From an uncultured Alphaproteobacteria bacterium (lineage in GTDB: Bacteria; Pseudomonadota; Alphaproteobacteria; Rhizobiales; Rhizobiaceae): 5,449 nt of DNA. Position 1 is the stretch's first letter. Each line of letters starts with the position of its first letter. The notes beneath the pieces are model-generated. The model searched no databases. It saw nothing but the letters and a program-made list of their open reading frames with translations, and was not told where the DNA came from. Made by a program: the position numbers and the translations under genes. Below, one piece after another: positions 1 through 5,410 of this stretch. The DNA lies in assembly GCA_929200335.1 (NCBI GenBank), contig CAKMZG010000168.1, positions 1 to 5,449 of the forward strand, read 5' to 3'.

Positions 1-32
1 CTTATATTTGCTACCCCAGAACATCATGCACC

Positions 33-48
33 TAAGTGAGTTCACTTA
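33..48. promoter_or_regulatory. Perfect 16-bp palindrome, possible operator
   Basis: The sequence reads TAAGTGA-GT-TCACTTA, with perfect 7-bp arms and a 2-base spacer. This is the size and symmetry of a binding site for a dimeric helix-turn-helix repressor. No T-run follows on either strand, so it does not look like an intrinsic terminator. If the minus-strand reading frame starting at 27 is a real gene, the site sits over its ribosome binding site and leader. If instead a plus-strand gene ends at 39, the site overlaps that gene's stop codon. The regulator is unknown. Confidence 0.4.
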
Positions 49-65
49 AACGCTACATGCGTTAA

Positions 66-140
66 GGTTAAAATTTGTGCATTTCATGGCAACCTTAAAC
101 TTCATATAGGAATCGCAATTAAGAATTTCAAATTTTAACC
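66..140. repeat. 12-bp perfect inverted repeat with competing 8-bp repeat
   Basis: GGTTAAAATTTG at 66-77 is the exact reverse complement of 129-140, with 51 bases between the arms. The left arm overlaps a second inverted repeat, TTAAGGTT at 62-69 with AACCTTAA at 91-98, so the two pairings exclude each other in a single transcript. This could be a long-range RNA switch if transcription starts upstream of 62. It could equally be a DNA-level arrangement, since the best promoter candidate lies downstream at 150-178. The 8-bp repeat alone could be chance; the 12-bp one is less likely to be. Confidence 0.4.
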
Positions 141-145
141 AGCCA

Positions 146-178
146 ATAGCTTGCATAAATTAATCTGCATGGCTATCA
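146..178 (+). promoter_or_regulatory. Candidate promoter of the DUF952-pyrD-arsC operon, inside a dyad
   Basis: CTTGCA (150-155) and CTATCA (173-178) are separated by 17 bases. Each matches the alphaproteobacterial housekeeping consensus (CTTGAC, 17 bases, CTATAT) at 4 of 6 positions. Transcription would start near 185, just ahead of the ribosome binding site at 194-198. The boxes lie in an imperfect inverted repeat: ATAGC (146-150) pairs with GCTAT (172-176), and TGCA (152-155) with TGCA (166-169). A regulator could therefore bind across the promoter, or the dyad may be coincidental. A weaker alternative is TATAGG at 105-110. Confidence 0.4.
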
Positions 179-204
179 AAGAACTGTTTTGAGAAGGATT
201 TCAC

Positions 205-567
205 ATGCCAAATAACACAAGTGCCCTTGCCACAATCATTTATAAAATCGCCACCGATGAACAATGGCAGGAAGCAGAGAAAGAAGGCAGTTTTACTGGT
301 TCTGCCGTAGATATTGAAGATGGTTATATTCATTTCTCCACCAAACAGACAGTTATAGAAACCGCGAGAAAACACTATAAGGGACAGGATGATCTTTGGT
401 TGATTGCAATATCCACCAAGGAAATGTCGGATAAATTACGCTTTGAGCCATCGCGCGGGGGTGAACTTTTTCCCCATCTTTATGAACCGTTAGATTTATC
501 TCATGTGGCATGGAAAAAACCTTTGCCGCTCATTGATGGTGAACATCAATTTCCTGAAATGGATTAA
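205..567 (+). CDS. DUF952 domain-containing protein
   Basis: This is a 120-residue protein spanning one complete DUF952 domain (Pfam PF06108), the normal full length for the family. Visible family motifs are IYKI (12-15), FTGSAVD (30-36), DGYIHFST (39-46) and the signature LRFEPSRGGELFPHLY (78-93). There is no signal peptide or membrane segment, so it should be cytoplasmic. From memory, the Caulobacter structure of this family (CC0527) is classed with the ADP-ribosyltransferase fold; no activity is established. His43, Arg84, Glu87 and His91 lie in the conserved motifs and are the likely functional residues. The start is set by AAGGA at 194-198, six bases before the ATG. It is the first gene of a tight operon, with its stop six bases before pyrD, an arrangement I recall as common in Alphaproteobacteria. 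The family call is secure; the function is unknown. Confidence 0.93.
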   Translation: MPNNTSALATIIYKIATDEQWQEAEKEGSFTGSAVDIEDGYIHFSTKQTVIETARKHYKGQDDLWLIAISTKEMSDKLRFEPSRGGELFPHLYEPLDLSHVAWKKPLPLIDGEHQFPEMD

Positions 568-573
568 GCCCTT

Positions 574-1662
574 ATGTTTTTATACAAGAAACTCGTTCAA
601 AAATTCTTATTTTGCATAGATGCAGAGCAAGCCCATCACCAAGCCATTAATTTTTTAAAATATTCGCCCATATTGCCTGTTCAAAACGTACAAGACCCGC
701 GTTTGCATGTAAATTTAGCCGGGCTTAAACTGCCCAACCCCATAGGCATGGCGGCTGGCTTTGATAAAGATGGTGAGGTTTTTGCCCCTCTCTTCAAATT
801 GGGCTTTGGCTCCGTTGAAGTGGGTACAACCACCCCACGCCCTCAAGCAGGAAACCCAAAGCCTCGATTATTTAGAGAGCCGCAATTTAAAGCCGTAGTA
901 AATCGTATGGGCTTTAATAATCAAGGTCATGGGGCAATGGAGGCGCGCATTGCAGGGCGAGATAAAACAGCAGGAATTTTGGGCATAAACATTGGAGCCA
1001 ATAAGGATAGTGAGGATTTTGTGGCAGATTATATCCTTGGCATTGAACGATTTTATGACATAGCTGATTACATCACTATGAATATCTCATCACCAAATAC
1101 GCCAGGACTTCGCAATCTACAAGGTGCAGAAGCGCTGGAATTGCTATTAAGCAAATGCCTTGCTGTCAAAGATCAAATGGCAAAAAAAACTGGAATTGAA
1201 AAACCTGCGTTTTTGAAAATTGCCCCCGACCTTAATGAAGAAGAGTTGAGCGAAATTGCAGGTGTAATTATGGCCAGCTCACTTGATGGCGTGATTATTT
1301 CAAACACTACACTTTCAAGACAAGGTATTAAGGGCTCCAAACTTGCAGATGAGGCTGGCGGCCTATCGGGCAAACCTCTTTTTGAGCGCTCTACTATTGT
1401 TTTGGCTAAAATGCGTCAACTTTTAGGTGATGATTTCCCCATCATTGGTGTTGGTGGCATTACTGATGTGGATAGCGCTTGGCAAAAATTAGAGGCTGGC
1501 GCAAACGCCCTGCAAGTCTATTCTGGCATGGTTTTTGAAGGCCCTAACATGGCCGTTGAGCTAAACAAAGGAATTGCTAAACGATTGACTCAAGAGCAAA
1601 TTTCTTCCATTAGTGCCTTAACAAATCGAAATACTGAGTTCTGGGCTTCTCGCCCGCTTTAA
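574..1662 (+). CDS. pyrD: Dihydroorotate dehydrogenase (quinone), class 2
   Basis: PyrD oxidises (S)-dihydroorotate to orotate in de novo pyrimidine synthesis, using FMN and passing electrons to membrane quinone. At 362 residues it is full length for class 2. The N-terminal segment (about 1-35, with the DAEQAHHQA element) matches the class 2 membrane-associating, quinone-channel helices. The core shows AAGFDKDG (60-67, Lys65 for FMN), GTTTPRPQ (84-91), NRMGFNN (110-116), GINIG (137-141), NISSPNTPGL (170-179) with catalytic Ser173, KIAPDL (215-220), SNTT (243-246), GVGGI (292-296) and VYSG (315-318). Serine rather than cysteine as the base, plus the N-terminal extension, separates it from class 1. 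A tail beyond about residue 345 ends in WASRPL, as in rhizobial relatives. The Shine-Dalgarno is weak (GGA at 561-563, inside the previous gene), so translation is probably coupled to the DUF952 gene. Confidence 0.98.
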   Translation: MFLYKKLVQKFLFCIDAEQAHHQAINFLKYSPILPVQNVQDPRLHVNLAGLKLPNPIGMAAGFDKDGEVFAPLFKLGFGSVEVGTTTPRPQAGNPKPRLFREPQFKAVVNRMGFNNQGHGAMEARIAGRDKTAGILGINIGANKDSEDFVADYILGIERFYDIADYITMNISSPNTPGLRNLQGAEALELLLSKCLAVKDQMAKKTGIEKPAFLKIAPDLNEEELSEIAGVIMASSLDGVIISNTTLSRQGIKGSKLADEAGGLSGKPLFERSTIVLAKMRQLLGDDFPIIGVGGITDVDSAWQKLEAGANALQVYSGMVFEGPNMAVELNKGIAKRLTQEQISSISALTNRNTEFWASRPL

Positions 1663-1665
1663 TAT

Positions 1666-1670
1666 GAGGA
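1666..1670 (+). promoter_or_regulatory. Ribosome binding site of the arsC-like gene
   Basis: GAGGA lies in the 15-base gap after the pyrD stop, seven bases before the ATG at 1678. It fixes that start and suggests independent initiation within the operon transcript. Confidence 0.7.
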
Positions 1671-1677
1671 TATCTTC

Positions 1678-2022
1678 ATGAGCGTTACCATTTGGCATAA
1701 TCCCAGATGCTCTAAATCTCGTCAAACGTTGGAACTCTTGCATAACCGTGGTTATGAACCAACAGTGATAAATTATCTAAAGACACCACCAACGCGTGAA
1801 CAAATTGAAGCAACAATCAAGATGTTGAACATTGAGCCAAAGGCATTATTGCGCAAAACCGAAGCCATTTACCGTGAAATGGATTTGTCTAAGGTAAAAG
1901 ATAATGATGCGATTATTGATGCCATGTTCCATAATCCTGTTCTCATTGAGCGTCCTATTGTAATAGCCAATGGCAAAGCTGCGATTGGTCGCCCCGCAGA
2001 AAATATTCTGTCTATTCTATAG
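1678..2022 (+). CDS. arsC: ArsC/YfgD-family reductase, annotated as arsenate reductase (glutaredoxin)
   Basis: This is a 114-residue thioredoxin-fold protein of the ArsC family, cytoplasmic, with no signal peptide. The N-terminal motif HNPRCSKSRQTLELL (7-21) carries the nucleophile Cys11. The arginines corresponding to Arg60, Arg94 and Arg107 of plasmid R773 ArsC are present as Arg59 (ALLRK), Arg92 (ERPIV) and Arg105 (IGRPAENIL), so the catalytic set of a glutaredoxin-dependent arsenate reductase is complete. It is shorter than R773 ArsC (about 141 residues). In length and in the ERPIVIANGKAAIGRP stretch it is closer to E. coli YfgD, whose physiological role is uncertain. It is third in the operon, after pyrD. 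No arsR, arsB or acr3 is nearby, so a dedicated arsenic-resistance role is not supported by context; a general thiol redox function is equally possible. Confidence 0.9.
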   Translation: MSVTIWHNPRCSKSRQTLELLHNRGYEPTVINYLKTPPTREQIEATIKMLNIEPKALLRKTEAIYREMDLSKVKDNDAIIDAMFHNPVLIERPIVIANGKAAIGRPAENILSIL

Positions 2023-2025
2023 AAT
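2014..2025. repeat. 12-bp palindrome at the convergent gene junction
   Basis: ATTCTATAGAAT is a perfect palindrome. It covers the last codons and TAG stop of the arsC-like gene and ends five bases before the stop codon of the MATE gene (2030-2032, minus strand). The two genes converge with only 7 bases between them. No GC-rich hairpin followed by a T-run is present, so this is not a standard intrinsic terminator. It may be chance in AT-rich DNA. Confidence 0.35.
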
Positions 2026-2029
2026 TGTT

Positions 2030-3376
2030 TTAAGAAAAACTATCTTTGATCCGTGTGGGCATGCGAACAAATAAGAACAGTCCACGGACTAATAGAAAGG
2101 CATTAAAAGCCAACCATAAGCCATGGTTTTCCAAATAGGGCGTAGCGATCCACCAGACGGCAAGATAAACAACAAGTGATGCTATCATCATATTGCGCAT
2201 ATCGCTTGTCCATGTGGCACCAATAAAAATGCCATCCATTTCAAAAGCAAGTACACCTGTTAATACTGAGAGGATAGCCCAAAAAAGATATAGTCTTGCT
2301 TCGCTACGCACAGCCTCAACCGTTGTAAGAGAATCAATAAAATAGCCACCGCAAAGCGCATAAAGCCCGAATAGAGCTAAGGCTAATCCTGCCCCCCATT
2401 GCAGAGTAATTTTGATAGCCTTATCAAAGGCAGGGCGATAATTGGCTCCAATAGAACGGCCTACCAATTGCTCTGCTGCTGTTGCAAATCCATCTAAAAA
2501 ATACCCCCCTATGAAGAACAAATGCAACAAGATTGCATTGGCTGCTAAGGTAGTATCGCCATATCGTGCCCCTACGCTTGTAAAAAATGCAAAGGCAAAA
2601 AGAAGAGCGAATGAACGCACCATAATATCAGCATTCACCGCGATCATTTGGCGTAATTTATCTATATTCCAGATCAAACTCATCTTGGCTGAAACTTTAA
2701 AATTCATTAATTTTGCAATCCACAACATGCCAATTAAAAAGGCAAAAGCTTCGCTGATTACTGTTGCCCAAGCAACGCCTTCTATCCCCCAGTTCATTTT
2801 TAAGCCTAAAATATAAGACAAAATGATATTCATACCATTTAAGATCGTTTGTAGTGCAAGGCCAGAACCTGCACGCCCCAACCCTAAAAGCCAGCCTAAA
2901 ATAGCATAATTACCCAGCGAGAACATAGCGCTTAAGCCGCGTATTAATAGATAGATTTTAGTGGCCGCTGCAACTTCTGGACTTGGCGCCATGAAATATA
3001 GGCCAATATCCAATAACAATGGGGTAAAGAGACTGACAATCACACCAAAAAATATTGCAATAAAGAGGGCGCGGAAAAATACCGCCTGCATTTCCTTTTC
3101 ATCATTCTTACCCAAAGCCTGAGCGGTTAAGCCAGTTGTGCCAGAACGCAAGAAATTAAACGTAGTGAAAATCACATCAAATATGATAGCTCCAACAGCT
3201 AAACCACCAATGAGGGCTTCATCATTCATTCGACCTACAACAGCTAAATCAACAATACCTAAGATTGGCGTTGTCAAAAAGGCGAGTGTCATAGGCAAGG
3301 CTATTTTAATGGCCGAGTGATGAGTAACATCAAAGCCATTAGCCTTATCAGTAGCAATATGGAGATCATGCGACAT
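2030..3376 (-). CDS. MATE family efflux transporter, DinF type
   Basis: This is a 448-residue inner-membrane protein with about twelve hydrophobic segments, the full length of a MATE antiporter. MATE proteins export organic cations or toxic metabolites in exchange for H+ or Na+; the substrate here cannot be read from sequence. DinF-branch signatures are visible: GIVDLAVVGR (40-49) with a TM1 aspartate, Asp43, expected to take part in cation coupling; FLRSGTTGLTAQALG (75-89); DGFATAAEQLVGRSIGA (295-311); and DGIFIGATWTSDMRN (381-395). I chose the ATG at 3376, with GAGAA at 3385-3389 eight bases upstream. A TTG at 3391-3389 would add five residues, but it overlaps that site and a T-run. The gene follows the TIGR02186 gene on the same strand after 44 bases. 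Unlike E. coli dinF it is not next to lexA, and I see no SOS box. Confidence 0.94.
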   Translation of the reverse strand: MSHDLHIATDKANGFDVTHHSAIKIALPMTLAFLTTPILGIVDLAVVGRMNDEALIGGLAVGAIIFDVIFTTFNFLRSGTTGLTAQALGKNDEKEMQAVFFRALFIAIFFGVIVSLFTPLLLDIGLYFMAPSPEVAAATKIYLLIRGLSAMFSLGNYAILGWLLGLGRAGSGLALQTILNGMNIILSYILGLKMNWGIEGVAWATVISEAFAFLIGMLWIAKLMNFKVSAKMSLIWNIDKLRQMIAVNADIMVRSFALLFAFAFFTSVGARYGDTTLAANAILLHLFFIGGYFLDGFATAAEQLVGRSIGANYRPAFDKAIKITLQWGAGLALALFGLYALCGGYFIDSLTTVEAVRSEARLYLFWAILSVLTGVLAFEMDGIFIGATWTSDMRNMMIASLVVYLAVWWIATPYLENHGLWLAFNAFLLVRGLFLFVRMPTRIKDSFS

Positions 3377-3384
3377 TTTAATAT

Positions 3385-3389
3385 TTCTC
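3385..3389 (-). promoter_or_regulatory. Ribosome binding site deciding the MATE start
   Basis: On the minus strand this reads GAGAA, eight bases before the ATG at 3376. The competing TTG codon (3391-3389) has no good site upstream and overlaps this one, so the ATG is preferred. Confidence 0.5.
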
Positions 3390-3418
3390 AAAAAAGGCTA
3401 AGGCTCACTATTCTAAGC
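3390..3418 (-). terminator. Weak terminator or attenuator between the TIGR02186 and MATE genes
   Basis: On the minus strand GCTTAG (3418-3413) can pair with CTTAGC (3402-3397), with one T-T mismatch and a 10-base loop. A C and then six T residues (3395-3390) follow. The layout is that of an intrinsic terminator beginning three bases after the TIGR02186 stop codon. The stem is short and imperfect, so partial read-through into the MATE gene would be expected. Confidence 0.35.
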
Positions 3419-3420
3419 GT

Positions 3421-4245
3421 TTAATCTTTCTTGAAAATGACGCTTGCAAGCCAACCTGTAAATATAGCCATTAAAACAGCAAATACGCCATATAGGAAGC
3501 TATATTCATGAGCCATTTTATAGGTAAATTGCTCAAAACCTGTTTTGCGTACTGTCAAATCAATAGCTTGAGAAAAAACATAGCCACCTTTTTTAAATAA
3601 ATAAGCGCGGGCTTTATGTTCACCAATTGGAATATTTGCGGGGATTTTTACTCGTGCGCGAAATAACGTCGGGGATAAAAACTCAACCCCACTGAAATCT
3701 TCAACATATAGGTTGCTGTTAATTTTCAAGCGCACAACTGCATCATGAAACTCTTGTAAGCCTTGGGTACTTTTCACTTCGCTATGGGGTGTAAATTGTA
3801 GATATTTAACCCCCAATTGCAACTTGCCCAAAACATCTGGAGCAGCTAATTGATCAAGCGGTTTTGATGCAGCAAGTGAATAAGATGCCGGCACCTGCGA
3901 GAAACTTTGAGCATCACTATTAATCCACAACCCCATAACGCGATCTTTACGCCTTGTGGTGAGATCAGAACGTGGGCCTGATAATGCAAGCGCAATATCA
4001 AAATGTTTCTGGTTACGGTCTTCAGCAGCCACACCTTCAACAGAGCCAAAGATAACTAAATCTGTACCATCAAAGCTTGAAGTAATAGAAATCACCTCAT
4101 TGGAAAGACCAATTTGAATGCTTTCGCTATCTCCGCCAGTTTCCGCATTATTATCTGTCTGCGCCAAAGTTGGAGCAAGTAAAGAAGATGAGAAAAATAG
4201 ACCAGCTACTAATGCAGCAGCAGTAAATGATTTTAAGTTTATCAT
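3421..4245 (-). CDS. TIGR02186 family (Alph_Pro_TM) extracytoplasmic membrane-anchored protein
   Basis: This 274-residue protein of uncharacterised function matches TIGR02186 / Pfam PF09608, a family known mainly from Alphaproteobacteria beside TauE/SafE permeases. It has an N-terminal signal peptide (about 1-28, with a cut plausible after PTLA). A long polar region of mostly beta-type sequence follows, including SITSSFDGTDLVIFGSV (about 53-69), RKDRVMGLWINSDA (about 99-112) and IPANIPIGEHKARAYLF (201-217), the last resembling an Ig-like sandwich strand pattern. One C-terminal membrane helix (about 249-270) ends in KKD. The bulk should therefore sit in the periplasm. The protein has no cysteine. 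I chose the ATG at 4245, one base after the permease stop and seven bases after a GGGGGG ribosome binding site; a GTG at 4260 would add five residues and overlap the permease gene. Close coupling implies it works with that permease. Confidence 0.9.
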   Translation of the reverse strand: MINLKSFTAAALVAGLFFSSSLLAPTLAQTDNNAETGGDSESIQIGLSNEVISITSSFDGTDLVIFGSVEGVAAEDRNQKHFDIALALSGPRSDLTTRRKDRVMGLWINSDAQSFSQVPASYSLAASKPLDQLAAPDVLGKLQLGVKYLQFTPHSEVKSTQGLQEFHDAVVRLKINSNLYVEDFSGVEFLSPTLFRARVKIPANIPIGEHKARAYLFKKGGYVFSQAIDLTVRKTGFEQFTYKMAHEYSFLYGVFAVLMAIFTGWLASVIFKKD

Positions 4246-4246
4246 T

Positions 4247-5176
4247 TTAATGCCCCCCACCTAAATTAGATGCCAGTGAGAATAACTCACTCGGTGTAAC
4301 CAAAAGATCATAAGCCAGACGCACACACACAGCCAACACCATCAAAGCTAGCAGAGCGCGCAATTGATCACCGCGCAGCTTTTGGCCAACTTGCGCACCA
4401 AATTGAGCGCCAATCACGCCGCCAACCATCAAGATGATAGCCAAAACAAAATCAACCGTATGGTTGGTAGTTGCTTGGATAATGGTAGTATAAGCAGTGG
4501 TAAACATAATCTGAAATAGGGATGTACCAATCACCACATTAGTCGGCACACGAAGCAAATAAATCATTGCAGGAACCATGATAAAGCCACCACCAACACC
4601 CATAATAGAGGCCAAAATGCCCACAAGCATTCCCAGCACAAGAACAGGAATAGCACTTAGATAAATTTTTGAACGGCGAAAGCGCACTTTAAAAGGAAGG
4701 CCATGGATCCAATTGTGTTGGGATGATTTACGAACCTCAACGCCGCCAGTCTTTTTCACCTTGCGCATGGCATTTAGGCTCTCAATCATCATTAAGGTGC
4801 CAACAGTACCTAAGAATATCACATAAAGTAATGAAATAACCAAATCTAATTGGCCTGCATCCCTAAGCGCTTGGAAAATATAAACACCAATGGTGGAGCC
4901 CACAATACCGCCAGCTAACATGAATAGACCAAGTTTAACATCAACTGTCATACGGCGAAAATGTGCCAATGCGCCAGAGAATGAAGAGGCCACAATCTGA
5001 TTAGCTTCTGTCGCCACAGCAACAGCAGGTGGAATATTGTAAAAAATCAAAAGTGGGGTCATCAAAAAACCACCGCCAACTCCAAACATACCTGAGAGAA
5101 AGCCCACCCCTCCGCCCATAGCGAATAGGATAAATATATTAACTGACATCTCAGCGATAGGGAGATAAATGTTCAT
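4247..5176 (-). CDS. TauE/SafE family sulfite-exporter-like permease
   Basis: This is a 309-residue inner-membrane permease of the TauE/SafE family (PF01925), full length, with about eight hydrophobic segments. The two internal repeats each start with the family motif: FGVGGGFLMTP (31-41) and MGVGGGFIMVP (192-202). The first continues with ATEANQIVASSFSGALAHFRR (55-75) and the second with GTSLFQI (217-223). A basic cytoplasmic loop (about 136-170) separates the halves. Family members are proposed to export sulfite, sulfoacetate or other sulfur-containing anions; the substrate here is unknown. The start MNIYLPIAEMSVN agrees with relatives I recall that pair with TIGR02186 proteins, so I kept the ATG at 5176 although no clear Shine-Dalgarno precedes it. 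The gene leads the minus-strand set. Its last codons (GGGH) contain the ribosome binding site of the next gene. Confidence 0.93.
   Translation of the reverse strand: MNIYLPIAEMSVNIFILFAMGGGVGFLSGMFGVGGGFLMTPLLIFYNIPPAVAVATEANQIVASSFSGALAHFRRMTVDVKLGLFMLAGGIVGSTIGVYIFQALRDAGQLDLVISLLYVIFLGTVGTLMMIESLNAMRKVKKTGGVEVRKSSQHNWIHGLPFKVRFRRSKIYLSAIPVLVLGMLVGILASIMGVGGGFIMVPAMIYLLRVPTNVVIGTSLFQIMFTTAYTTIIQATTNHTVDFVLAIILMVGGVIGAQFGAQVGQKLRGDQLRALLALMVLAVCVRLAYDLLVTPSELFSLASNLGGGH
4253..4258 (-). promoter_or_regulatory. Ribosome binding site of the TIGR02186 gene inside the permease gene
   Basis: Six G residues on the minus strand, encoding part of the permease's C-terminal Gly-Gly-Gly-His, lie seven bases before the ATG at 4245. 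With the permease stop (TAA, 4249-4247) one base from that ATG, this indicates translational coupling and settles the start choice. Confidence 0.65.
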
Positions 5177-5410
5177 GATTTGACCAGCGTATTTGGTAAA
5201 TGATTACGTGATGATCGGCTAGATGCGCCTAAAAACCGCATATGTCAATTGCTATATCCAAAAAAAATATCTGGCATCTTATAATTTATTTGTACTATTA
5301 TTATTTTTTTGGATTATTTGATGATATGCAATCTTCTAAAATTTGCTTTTTTTCTATCATACATGGTATTATCTAACCTCTAAAATTAAATAAGGGGCCG
5401 CACTAGATAA
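5177..5410. other. AT-rich upstream region of the permease operon
   Basis: No convincing gene is present. The stretch carries the promoter candidate at 5221-5249 and three long A/T tracts (A8 at 5260-5267, T7 at 5304-5310, T7 at 5347-5353) centred about 43 bases apart. An 11-bp perfect inverted repeat pairs 5256-5266 with 5304-5314, but it consists mostly of two of those tracts. Short plus-strand frames from ATG at 5321 and 5326 (20 and 16 codons) have no strong ribosome binding site and were not called. Confidence 0.55.
5221..5249 (-). promoter_or_regulatory. Candidate promoter of the permease operon
   Basis: On the minus strand a perfect TTGACA (5248-5243) is followed, at the spacing expected for alphaproteobacterial promoters, by GCATCT (5226-5221), which matches the CTATAT -10 consensus at only 3 of 6 positions. 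Transcription would start near 5213, giving a leader of about 37 bases before the ATG at 5176. A T8 tract lies just upstream of the -35 box and could act as an UP-like element. Confidence 0.4.

Larger units (their letters stand above)
1..204. other. Upstream intergenic region rich in inverted repeats
   Basis: This stretch ahead of the DUF952-pyrD-arsC operon holds no convincing complete gene. It contains a perfect 16-bp palindrome at 33-48, a perfect 12-bp inverted repeat (66-77 with 129-140), an overlapping 8-bp inverted repeat (62-69 with 91-98), and a dyad at 146-176 that coincides with a candidate promoter. The left edge is ambiguous. On the plus strand, 1-39 is open and ends in TGA, and could be the last 12 codons of an upstream gene. 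On the minus strand, 27-1 reads MMFWGSKYK from an ATG preceded by AGGT, and could be the start of a divergent gene. Both are too short to decide between. Confidence 0.6.

Noticed and set aside
160..375. 71-codon minus-strand open frame across the DUF952 start
   Set aside because: It overlaps a well-supported family gene and its promoter, shows no recognisable domain, and has no evident ribosome binding site.
1173..1373. 66-codon minus-strand open frame inside pyrD
   Set aside because: It is antisense to conserved PyrD catalytic motifs and its protein has no recognisable features.
2442..2816. 124-codon plus-strand open frame opposite the MATE gene
   Set aside because: It is antisense to conserved MATE motifs; the lysine- and alanine-rich product is what the reverse complement of membrane-protein codons gives.
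3138..3320. 60-codon plus-strand open frame opposite the MATE N-terminal half
   Set aside because: It is a shadow of the real gene, with no domain.
3377..3391. TTG start at 3391 for the MATE gene
   Set aside because: It adds only five residues, lies in a T-run, overlaps the ribosome binding site of the ATG at 3376, and has no good site of its own.
3377..3425. SOS (LexA) control of the DinF-type MATE gene
   Set aside because: The symbol dinF suggests damage induction, but no LexA-type dyad is visible upstream and lexA is not adjacent.
3846..4049. 67-codon minus-strand open frame inside the TIGR02186 gene
   Set aside because: It is a different frame of the same strand within a well-supported gene, with no family resemblance.
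4246..4260. GTG start at 4260 for the TIGR02186 gene
   Set aside because: It would overlap the permease stop, and the six-G ribosome binding site is correctly placed only for the ATG at 4245, which also begins a good signal peptide.
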